This document shows positions 19,311 to 30,525 of a stretch of 64,000 nt of DNA, piece by piece. The position numbers and the translations under genes were made by a program. Location of the stretch: assembly GCA_013423385.1 (NCBI GenBank), contig BLZA01000009.1:558001-622000 (forward strand), in the 5' to 3' direction. The first letter of the stretch is position 1; each line of letters starts with the position of its first letter. The DNA is from Naganishia liquefaciens. Taxonomy: Eukaryota; Basidiomycota; Tremellomycetes; Filobasidiales; Filobasidiaceae. The notes beneath the pieces are model-generated. The model was not told where the DNA came from, searched no databases, and saw only the letters and a list, made by a program, of their open reading frames with translations.

Positions 19311-22300
19311 CTAAGCTCCTGACCGTAGGAAAGATATCGTACCCAGACTGTAAGATATCAGGTTCATCAGTCGTCCGCTTTCCTTCTTCTGCTCCGCCAG
19401 CATTTCCTCGAGCGCCCGTCTCAGCTCGGAATTTTCCATGAGCAGGTCCGAATGAATGGTCAGGGTGACATTGAGAAGAGCCTGAACGACCTCGAAGTCT
19501 TTGTGCGTTTTCAATCGAGCGATGAGTGCGCGGATGAAGAGTTCGAGGTGTTCGAGCGATAACAGGGACCGAATCTCAAGATCGATCTTGGCGGGGGACA
19601 GCGATTTGACGTATTCAAAGAATGAGTTGTCTATCAAAGCAAGATCAGCAGCTGTATGATGTCAGAAAGATTCCCAGCACTCACAACCACCAGATGGGTC
19701 CTCTTTACCCAGTCTCATCGTGAAGTCGCTCTCGACGAAAGCCGAAGAAAAGTCTTGTCTTCTCGTAGCATCCTCATCGGCCTCTTTAGTAGGGATGTCA
19801 AAGCGTGTGCCGAGTCCATCGTCGAGATTTGTTACTGTCGGCAGGAAGAATGGAGCCTGCTCTGGCGCCTTGGGAGCATCCTTCGGCTTGTTTCGTACCT
19901 GTTGCGATGTGGATGCCATTAGCGGGTAAGAAAGTAATGCGCGCATAACTCACGCGAATCGTGTCAAGATTGAGAAGAGTTTGCCATTTTGATCTCGGCA
20001 CCAGTGACAAAGTCGTCATTTCTTCAGCAAGCTGATCAGGCGTGGTGTATATGTCCTGGTATTCTGGCTCGCCCACGGCAGTGATGCCTTCAAGGTCTGA
20101 CGAACATTCGGAAGCTTTAGCTTCTATACCTTGAGCAGATCCAAAAACGACTTACCAGCGTCATCGTCAGTGCCATGAACAGAAGGCATGGCCACATTTG
20201 TGATATCATCTTCGTCAATATGCCGCAACGCCACCTCGCTAAACTGAGCCTTGTTGGCCCATAGATAGACACCGACACTGTCAACCTGCGCGGTGGCCAG
20301 GAAATCTCCTGTGGGTGAAAAGGTGATTGAGGTTGATATGCTGGTCGTCCGGAATGCGTCGACAAGTTGACCTGTGGGCACGTCGTAGGTCCGGACAATA
20401 GAGTCTAGGGATGTGGTTACTAGCCACCTAGAATCGGGCGAGAATGTCTTGAACCAAGACCAATTAGTAACAATTTCTACGCGATTGCAAGACGGTCTTA
20501 CCAGATCCAGCACACGTCCTCTAAAACCGGCCAATTCTCGCACTATTCTTCTCGTTTCTATGTCAAGGAGCCGGACCACAAGGTCATCGCAAACCACAGC
20601 AAGCAGTCCACTGTCTCGGTTGAGGCTGATTTGTGTGATAGTGGAGGGCATGGTCACTGTGTGCTCTAGCTGTCCTGTATGGAAATCAAAGAACTAGGAA
20701 AAGGCGAGTCAGACATGATTTACTGTATCACCTGTTCACAACTCACATTCAAGTTTCCGTCCAGAGTCGACGCTATTAGACACCTGTTCAGCGCGTCGGT
20801 CGCGAGACCGGTGACAGATTTGCCGACGCGCACGGCTTTGCTCCTCGCCAAGTTGCGGCTCTTTTGCGTAGGCTGTGTGACCCCCGCCAGATTGAAGATT
20901 TTACGCTCGTGCCCTGATTGCAGATTCCATCCTCGAATCTGACCAGTCGAAGATCCGGCGATGGCGTAATTTCCACAAGCTGTGACGCAAACCGCCTACA
21001 TGAATCGGCTCAGAAGGTGGCACATGATAGCTCAAGGCGTATACTGACCTTTACTGCACCGTCCTGAACGTCCAAAGCCCATCGACCCGCCTTTTTGTCC
21101 TGAACACGCCATGTCCGCGCGAACGAGTCGTTCAAATGTGCCGTGACAACATCCTCCCAGTCCTTACTTCTCGTACTCGAGCTTGAAAGCGCCGTTATGG
21201 GTTGATATTTGAGCGACGTGACAGATACAGAAAGATTGCTGGCCTTCTTCGCCAAGGAGCCTGCGCCGCGGTGTCAGCTTGAATCGCCGTGTTTGGGTGT
21301 CGAGTTACAAACCTTGTGATAGCTCATGACTCCGTGAATCTCGAACTACACTGGTGTACCTCAATGCCCTATCCCTGCCGGCAGTCAAAATCTGCTTTCC
21401 GTCTTCTCCGTAGTAACGGATGCACTGGATAGGCGCGTGATGCCCCGTGCGGAACTTCAACAGCCGCGGCATGGCAGTGTCGGCATCAAAGACCCATTGC
21501 TGAAAGAGAAATGGTAAGAGAGGAGCCGGATGCCAAAGCGAGAATGCACTTACCTTGACACTGTTATCGCCGCTGGAACTGATCAGAAGCGGCTGTCCCA
21601 TGACCCACTGCAAACCAGCTACAGGTGCTTCGTGTGCGTCCCGCAGGACGTGCAGTATCCGCCCTTTGGTTCCCAGATCCCAGACTGCAATGCTACCGGT
21701 AGTCGAGGACGTTGCCAAAATTGGGGGCCCATCTGGAAAGCGATGTGAACGACGCCCAGTACGTGAAAACGCAGCACTCACCCATCCTGAAAGACAACCC
21801 AGCGATTCCTCCTTCCTCCATCTTGACGTCGAAAATCTCCTCGCCAAGCTTAATGTCTACCACGCGAACTGTTCCGTCAGCGTGTCCGATTCCAATGACG
21901 TCTATCGCTGGCGATTGGGCAAGAATGGTGATGGCGGCGGAGGTCTTTTTCGGTGCAGGGAACGTGTGAATTAATGACCTTTGGAGAAAGGTCAATCAGA
22001 CGTCCAGCCATCCAAAAAAAATCAGCCAACTCACATCGTTCGCACATTCCACAGCTGCAATGCACCTTCAGCACTACCAACAACGACCTTGTTGAGATAA
22101 GTTGCTGGATGGAGCATGGTTGTCGCTGTAAATGAAGCATGAAATTTTATCTCGCTTTCCAGTTCTATGGAATTCAGAGATCAGATCCTGCTTCCATCAA
22201 GAACCTGCATTTACTTGCCCAGCGTCGAGATCTTCCACACCAGCAAGCCACAACCATCCTGCCTAAGAGCCAACAATTGTTCTCCGAAAATCAGAATTTG

Positions 22301-22756
22301 GCCGAGCTTGACGTCTGGCGATGATGCTTGATACGCCGCGACCTGCTTTCCTCGTTGATACCGGACGACCTTGGGTCCGGCTGATGCAAAGATTTCATTG
22401 TTGTGCACGGCAAGACTGGCGATATCTGCTTCCTCTTCAGGACCTGTTAATAGCGGCGTCAGCTGCTAATACCATATATGCCAGTGGCAAGGCGTCAACG
22501 CACCGACAAAAAGCAAGTTCATCTTGCCGGCGTCCCACATCGCCCAACTCCGCCCAAGACAACTAAGGATATTGACATTGGGTCCCTTGAGAGCTCCCTT
22601 GGCCGAGCGTACTTGCAATGCGAATGGCACGTCGTTTGAGATGAAGCCGAGAGCTCGGAACGGAGCGAAGAGCCGTGCGGTCGAGGGAGGCTTTGTCGCC
22701 TTGCCGTCTGTGCCCGGAACAACGCGAGCTCTTTTGTTGGGCCGCTCTATTTGCAT
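19311..22756 (-). CDS. UTP21: U3 snoRNP / SSU processome protein Utp21 (WDR36)
   Basis: Nucleolar component of the small-subunit processome (UTP-B complex), needed for early 18S rRNA processing. The start at 22756 gives MQIERPNKRARVVPG, then LFAPFRALGFISNDVPFALQ, the usual beginning of the first propeller. WD blades follow along two propellers, for example VAGLQWVMGQPLLISSSGDNSVK, YYGEDGKQILTAGRDRALR, and FSPDSRWLVTTSLDSIVRTYD. The C-terminal Utp21-specific domain contains FFLPTVTNLDDGLGTRFD and ends with LISYSLGTISFLRSGA before the stop at 19311. About ten short introns are needed; joins at several (for example RVLDL to TFSPDSRW) restore clean blades. It shares a 344-bp divergent promoter region with topoisomerase I. 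Confidence 0.93.
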
Positions 22757-23100
22757 CGTAGAGAACACGATCGGGCGAGCTGTCTGGCAATGTCGAGCTT
22801 TCCTGGACAGATCTCCTATACCACCTCGGAAATAATTCCCACTTGTCAGGAACGCTTGACGGGATGCTCCTCCTCCGTATTTTGGGATCACGTGACCCTG
22901 AGCAGAAGTTCCGGTGGCACCTCCACTTTGCTCTAGCGTTTCTAAGTCAGACTATCTGCGGACTTGCAGTTTTTGCGTTCCAAAGGCACACGAGGGAGAA
23001 CGACAGCCGAGAAGCTGACACGCCCCTCCCGCATGAGCTATAATATATATCGATCGCCTTTGAGTCACCCGGGTGTCTAGCCTCTCAACATTATCATTGA
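22757..23100. promoter_or_regulatory. Divergent promoter region, 344 bp, of UTP21 and TOP1
   Basis: Contains promoters of both genes. A TATA-like run (tataatatatat) at 23039-23050 lies 51-62 bp before the first TOP1 ATG. At usual fungal spacing, starts could fall on either side of that ATG. Confidence 0.5.
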
Positions 23101-26100
23101 ATGCACATTGCTTTGCCGTGGTGGCGTAGCATCCTTCACACACGAGCGTCCGCGTTAGCTCTTCATTCTCGACAATTGAGAACCGCGCGCAACTTTTCTC
23201 GACTCGTCGGCATGTCTGGACCCATTGAACCTATGGCGGTTGAAGCACCCGTGTCGGGCAGTGCGGCCGCGGCGGACGTTGCTCAGCTTCCAAAGCTTAA
23301 GGCTCCAGCTGTCCCCGGAGATGACAGCGGACACGATCTTCACGTCGTTCCAGATCATCAAGGAAGAGGCGTCGGCGATGGTATGTTGGAGCCGGAATAC
23401 GCGCCTGATGGCGGTGTGAATAGCAAAGGCAGGAAGCGGTCAGCCAGCCCAAGTAATTCAAGCAACGTAGGTACAACACACTAGAATCTCGTAACGGATT
23501 GCCACGCAGTATACTGATCATTCTGCGCGTCGTGTTTCCGGTGAGCAGAATAAGAAGCTAAAGCTAGAGAACGCGAACGGAAATTTTAGCAAGAAGAAGA
23601 ATGTGGTCGAGAGTGACGATGAGGACGAAGACATGAATGTGAGTGAGGCTGTCACAACGAGGGATGGGATGATCGGCAGGATACTGTACCGTTTGCAAAA
23701 CGCGATCAGAGTGCCAAACGCGTCTCATCCTGTGTCTAAAGCCTGGGAGACAGGTAACTTACGCTTTTCTCTTGCGTTCCAGGGCGATGAGTCAGAGGAG
23801 GAAAAGCCGCTTCTCAAAACGGCGAAACGGAGTTTTCAAACAGCAGCAAAACCAGAACCCGAATCATCCGATGAAGATGTTCCACTCGCATCCGTGACCG
23901 GTACCAGCAAACCGCCTTCCAACGCTGAATCAGATCTGTCAGAAGAAGACAAACCGTTGGCCAAAACGTCAAGACGGACTGCGCGCTCAAACGGTGCAGT
24001 AAAGACCGAAAGAACGACTTCGGATCTTTCCGCTGAAGAAGAGGAAGAGGCGGCAGAGTCTAGCGATGAAGATGTTCCGCTTGCCAAAAACGTGAAGAAG
24101 GCTGCCAACGGCAAGAAGGCTCCGGCTACGAAGACAAAAAAGCCGGCAGAGCCGAAAAAGGCTCGTGTACGTACCAAGAAGGAGGAGTCTGATTCAGAAG
24201 ATGAGAAGCCTTTGAAGGCGCGTGTCAAGGGCAAAGCCGCCGCGAAAGTTGAAGTCAAAGACGAGAAACCAAAGGGCAGGAAGAAGAAAACTGAGGCGTG
24301 AGTTCTCTCTGCGAAGGAGTTCTGAAATGGCAATCCTGACTGTAATTCGTCCTCTAGTGAGGAGGAAGATGAAGCTGTTCGTAAAACTGATTCCCGGGCG
24401 TTTCATCTTTCTAACGTTGTCTCATCCAGTACAAATGGTGGGAAGCGCAAGCCGATGGCGACGGAAGTTCGAAATGGACTACCCTCGAGCACAACGGCGT
24501 TCTATTTCCCCCTGCGTACCAGCCCTTGCCGAAGAACATCAAGATGAAGTACAACGGTTAGTAGAAGTTTGGTCTTGTTCGAACAGGTACTGATTGCTCG
24601 CCTCAGGCAAGGCAGTCACGTTGTCCGAGGAAGCGGAGGAAGTTGCTGGATTCTTTGCTGCTTTATTGGAAACCGATCATGCCCAGGACAAGATATTCAG
24701 GAAAAACTTTTTCGAAGATTGGCTCAAAGTTCTCAAAGAGTATCCATCAGTAGGTCGATGATTGGTATTAAGAGGTGACATTTGCTCAACAAATCTGCTT
24801 CAACAGGCCGACAGCGCACAGATCAAGGAATTGGAACATTGCGATTTCCGACCCATGTACGAGTACTTTGAAATTCAGAAGGACAAGAAGAAATCTTTGA
24901 CTGCGGCCGAGAAAAAGATGTCAGTTATGACAGCAGCCCGAACGCGCAATAATTCTTATGCTTATATCTCTCCTCAGAATCAAGGCGGAACGGGACGAGA
25001 TGGAAAAGCCCTATCTTCATGCGACGATCGATGGCAGAAAGGAGAAGATTGGCAACTTTCGTGTTGAACCACCTGGATTGTTCAGAGGACGTGGTGAACA
25101 CCCGAAGAAAGGCCGCTTCAAGGTCAGCTTCCCGTGGACTCAAGTTTCATTGAAGACTGATTTACAGACCTCAGTATCGTTTGAGGCCAGAGGACATTGT
25201 CATCAACATTGGATCGGATGCTCCCATTCCCCAGCCCAATATTCCTGGAAAATGGAAAACTGTACGACAACATTCAGTCCTTGGCCCTGGCTATCCCGCT
25301 TACCATAAATCGTAGATCCAACATGACAACACCGTAACTTGGCTGGCTCACTGGAAGGAAAACATCAACGGCAACTCGAAATATGTGTTCCTGTCTGCTG
25401 GTTCCACTTGGAAAGGCCAAAGTGACAGAATTAAGTTTGAGAAAGCTCGAGAGTTACAAGTACGTTCTCTTATAGACGTCACATTTACGTTTTCACGCTG
25501 ATTGCAAAATGACAGAAACACGTTGATCGTATCCGAAAGGACTACACTGCGGACCTTAGAAGCAAGATCATGGCGGACAGACAGCGGGCAACGGCGATGT
25601 ACTTGATTGACAAGCTGGCTTTGCGAGCGGGTAACGAAAAGGGCGAGGACGAGGCGGACACGGTCGGTTGCTGCTCCCTCCGTCTCGAACACGTCACCTT
25701 GCTTCCGCGAGACGAAGAAAACGCGGTCGACAGGATCGCTCTTTCTTTCCTCGGTAAAGACAGTATTCTCTATGAGCAGGTGGTCGAGGTAGATGCGCAA
25801 GTCTTCAAGAACATCAAGATTTTCAAGGCGGAGCCCAAAACTCAGGAGGATGACTTGTTTGATCGACTGACGGTACGCCAGAACCCGATGTCCTCAAGAG
25901 TTCCGTATCTCTGACCTTCGCGCAGACGTCCTCTTTGAACAAGCATCTCGGGAGCTACATGCCTGGCCTTACTGCCAAGGTTTTCCGTACCTACAACGCT
26001 TCTTGGACCTTCCAAGAACAGCTGGAGCATACTCCCAAGAAGGGCACGGTGCAAGAAAAAATCGCTGCATACAACAAGGCCAACAAGGACGTCGCTATTC

Positions 26101-27050
26101 TGTGTAACCATCAAAAGACGGTCAGCAAGACACATGCCGCGTCCATGGAGAAGTTGGGCGATAAGGTAGCGAATTGTCTGGTTCGTAAGATTCGCCGAGG
26201 CTGATCCATTTGACACAGCTTCTCGGGATGAAGTATCAGCGAATGCGGTTACGATATCAGTTGTTCAACCTCGACCCGAAGCAAAAAAAGAAGCATCCTG
26301 AATTGGCCGAGGACGAATCCGACTTGGAAGAGGAGTTCTTCGAGCGTCATGAGAAGGCGTTGCTCGACACGTCCATCGACAAGGCCACAAAGAAATTTGA
26401 AAAGGACAATGCTAAAGCGGTCGAAAACAAGGAGGAGCCGCAGCCTGAGAGCGCTCTCAAGGAAAAGATCAAGGAACTGAAGGCTGAAAATGCCAAGATC
26501 ATCAAGGAGAGAAAGGCGAAGAAGGCCGATGCGGGAAGAGGTAAGACCATTTTTTTCTCTGAAATATCACTCAGGCTAAATGCTTGAAATGAGTAGCGGA
26601 CGTCGACAAGATTCTCACCCAGATCAAAAAAATGGATGACCGAATTGACGCGTTCAAAGTTTCTTTGGAAGACAGAGAGAGTAACAAGACTGTTGCCCTT
26701 GGTACCTCTAAGTGCGTGAACCTCGGTCGAGTTGCCATCTTACCGCGCTGACTTGTTATCGCGTCAACGCTTCTTGTTGGCCCTTAGAATCAATTACATC
26801 GTAAGTGCACTGCACGCGGGCGAACCGCGCTTGCGTACTGATATCTTTATCAACAGGATCCACGATTGACTGTAGCATGGGCGAAGAAACACGACGTTCC
26901 CCTCGAGAAACTTTTCTCCAAGGCAAGTCACCAACCAGCTGACATCATTAACACTCAGACTAACTGCCTGCCATGCCTATTCAGACTCTGCTTACAAAGT
27001 TCCCTTGGGCCGTTGCCGAGATCGAATCGGACCCCGACTGGCGATTCTAG
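23101..27050 (+). CDS. TOP1: DNA topoisomerase I (type IB)
   Basis: Relaxes supercoils in front of replication and transcription by a transient 3'-phosphotyrosine link. A long Lys/Glu/Asp-rich N-terminus is followed by the core: [58 protein letters not shown], and a catalytic region with [20 protein letters not shown] and [16 protein letters not shown] charged linker of about 90 residues precedes the C-terminal domain with the active-site Tyr in TSKINYIDPRLT, ending [16 protein letters not shown] at 27050. Two starts are possible: 23101 (basic leader rich in Arg, no acidic residue) and 23212 ([13 protein letters not shown]). An N-terminal 144-nt intron (23639-23782) has no in-frame stop, so retention would keep the frame. 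Confidence 0.96.
26788..26800 (+). other. TOP1: 13-nt microexon carrying the topoisomerase I active-site Tyr
   Basis: The exon (AATCAATTACATC) lies between introns 26712-26787 and 26801-26856. It supplies the last base of Lys and the codons Ile-Asn-Tyr-Ile. The catalytic Tyr codon is 26795-26797. Joining it gives SKINYIDPR, the invariant motif; skipping it would remove the nucleophile and shift the frame. Confidence 0.88.
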
Positions 27051-27517
27051 ATCCCAGCGAGTCTCCTTCCGGGCATTACGTACCTATAAGCTCAAGTCAG
27101 CCAGACTTTATTCATCTCACACAACAATCCACGCATCGGACATAGAACTCATATTCGGGCAGCAGGGCCACTACAGTTGTAACACCTAGCATGCATTGCA
27201 TCTTTCGCTTTTCAATTTTCGCATTGGGCCAATACTGTTATCAAAAATGGCTAAAGTCTCGACGTGCGGCCCGACTCGTGCTTATTCACATTTGATCATT
27301 TCATGCCAGGTTCATTAAGGTATATATACTATGCATACTGACTCTGTAGCTCTATAGTTGCTTGGCAAAGATCGTGATGGTAGAAACGAGTGGCGCTTGC
27401 GTGCGAGCGTAGTTTCGAGAGACAGAATGCGAACGCGCAATGTTCAAGTCGTGAAGTGTCGTAAAAGTTCGTTATAATGCCGCACCCCTAATGCATCTCG
27501 GTCGGGGAAGCTCCATG
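27051..27517. other. Convergent intergenic region, 467 bp
   Basis: Between the 3' ends of TOP1 and the Rax2-like gene. It contains an AT-rich ggtatatatactatg run near 27320. No gene was recognised. Confidence 0.45.
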
Positions 27518-30484
27518 TTACCACACGTATGCCGCCGGCACCAGACCCTCCCGGCCATCATGAGTCCGGACAAACCACCACTGCTCTCCCTCGTCTTCCT
27601 CGACAACGTGGATCTGATCGCCTGCCTTGACAGACAATTCACGCTGATCTTCGCCTACAAAGTCGTATTTGGCTGTTGTCGGACGACCGATGTGGGTGAA
27701 TACAGACTCGTCCGTTCGGACAGGCGATGCCAACACTACTGGATTCTCCGTTCCGATGCCTTCGGCCGTGTCCCCGTAAGATGAGCGCCGCGATTGTCCC
27801 AGACGTGGCCGCTGACTCGCCAGTGTCACGTAATTCGCATCGCGCGCAACCGTTCCCGGTGTGAGGAAGCCAGCGGCAGCTGCCGCCTTTTCGCCGAAAA
27901 TGGCCGCCTGAATCGCACCGAGTTTCCGCAGACGATCTTGCTCGGAAGCTCCGGCGGTGGTGTCTGCATATTCAGATGACGTTTTGCTGCCCTTACGCGC
28001 GAGGGCGCCTGCCGGTGCAGGACGGCTACTTTCGCGCGGCCGCCAGCAGAACATGATGAGCAAGCCGATGAGCGCAATGAGGAAGACGAGGCCAGTGGAT
28101 ATGGCGATGGCGATCAGAACGATAAGTCCGAGAGCCAGGTAGCCTGCAGAGCCAGCATGAGATCAGTACCACTCCTCCGATCTTGTGTTTCTACCTACTC
28201 TTGGTACTGAAATTGAACGAGTGTCGCGAATAAAAGAGACCGCTCGCGGAACCAGCAGATCCGTCCCGCTGAACGCCAGTCAACAACGGCGTCCACGTCT
28301 GCCCGTCAAACAGCGCTGCAGTCGAGTTGACGAGCTGCGAATTGCCATTGGTACCCTCGACCGGAACGCGTACAAGGCCCGTTGCCAGAAGAAGTCGGTC
28401 CGACTCGATGCTGCCGTTGGCGGTGTGCTTTTCCGTCAGAGGAACGAATGCGAGCTGCGAGATGCGGGTGCTATCTCCGAGGGATGCTGCTGCGAGGTGT
28501 AAGCGAGGGATGTATAGGCCGCTATGTGATGCTTACTTTGCTTTGTCCATCTGCTACCATCCCAGTGAGCAATGAACGGCGCGCCATCTTCTCTCGATCT
28601 GCGACAATTCCTGAGAGACGTCTCCCCCCACAAAAACGCTAAACTCACCGACCCGCCACCCACACGCTTGCGACATCCTCGTCATCCATTGTCAGGGCGT
28701 CGACCGATCCAGGTAGGTCAGACGCCGACCCGAGCGCCGCCCAAGTCGAATTGGAGAAGGAATAGACGGCGGCGACGGCTGACGTTCCGTCTGAAAGGGC
28801 AAATGATCCGCCTGCTACGAGCACGTCTCCATTCTTCCGACCATATGAGAAGCGTATTCTTCACGCGGTGATTGATGCTTACCTGGCCTCCCGTTTGCAT
28901 CGTCGCAACAACTCCGCTCCGAAGTCCGCTTCCGAGGGTACTCCACCGTGTCTCCGCTGGATCCCAACTGCAGATGCCGACGCATCCGAGCGAGCCAGCG
29001 GTGGTGAAGGCGCCGGCGACGATGACCTGCTCATCGGCAGACGAGTTGGATCCGGACGTACCGCGATGGGTAATGGCAAGAACCGACCCGGCCGAGGCGT
29101 CGGACGCAGCTGCGGCGGATCAGCGCACGAGTCGGAAACGCGCGAAAAGAGAGACTTACACCCATTACTCAAGGCTGGAACGTTTCTCCATGCGCCCGCA
29201 TTGCCCTGCGCCTTCATATCAACCCAGCCGAATCCGCCCGTCCCGCCGACAAACAACCACCCTTGATCGGCCTCGTTGACGACATCGAGCGCGACGACGG
29301 CTCCAACGACGTGTGCTGCTGACCTTGACGAGACGACGGGCAGGATCGTGCCGCCCGCAGCGTCCCATATTCCGAGATTGTTGGCCTGGACATCCGGAAG
29401 TGAAAAGTTGCCGCCGAGGATGACCCAGGGCGTGTCTTTGGCGGTGGCGTTGGCGTAGTAGGCGACAGACACAACCAGAGGCGAAGGGTACGTGCCTTTG
29501 GTTGCGGGCGAATCGGTCGCAGGCGCTGCCTGTCGTTTGCGCACAGAAGACGAAAAGAAATCAACCCAGGCCGAAGACGTGCCGTGCGCACGCGATGTCT
29601 TGTGAGCATGCGGCCGAAGCGCCAGGCCGGACTCTTGGGCGGGAACCAAAGCTCTCCGTGCCAGTGTCGACGATGACGCATTCGTGACAAACCCAATTCC
29701 GGCACCGCTGACGGATAATCCCTCACCGTCACCAGACAGCGTGATCAGTCCGCTTGCACCGTACTCGCTCACGCCGGCAATCTGACCGACCACGGCGCCG
29801 GGCGCGACATCTCGGACACGGCCCCATATTCTGCGTCCGCCTATATTCTCCCGACTCCACGTTTCGGCGGCGAGATCATACGTCGCGACGCCGCCGCTCG
29901 TCAGGCTCGTCCCGTTGGCAAACGTGATTGACTGGAAATCGCCCCAGACGAGTAGGTCGGTTCCGTTAACTTGCAGCCCGCGCACGACGCCGTCCACACC
30001 GCCCGCCAGCGGCGACCACTGGCCCGCGGCGGTGTCGTACTGCGCGACGTACGACAACGCCGTTGTCTGACCCGTCAACGCCGTAAACTCGCCGCCGACA
30101 AAGAGCGTGCTCTCGTACCCTGCCAATGCACGAACGGTCCCGTCCGGGCCCCTACCGTCGAGCGCCCTGACGGTCCCGCGCGCGGTATCGAGCGCGACAA
30201 TGTTGGAATAGTTGCCCGCCGCCGTGAAATTGCCGCCAACGTACGTGATCGCATTGTCCCGCGGCACGCTCGCCAACGCATAGACGGCCCAGTTTTGCGC
30301 AGAAGCCGACGAGGTCGAGGCCGAGGCCGAGGCTGATGCATTCCGCGCGACCGACAAGGCATACGCGAGCGCGTCGTACGGGGTCTGAGCCGTCGAGGCA
30401 ATGACGGCCGTTGCGTCCGATACCATGGTTGTCGCGTTTGTCCCATTCATCCACGCCCACACTCCGAATCCGGTCCGCACGTCG

Positions 30485-30525
<41 letters not shown>

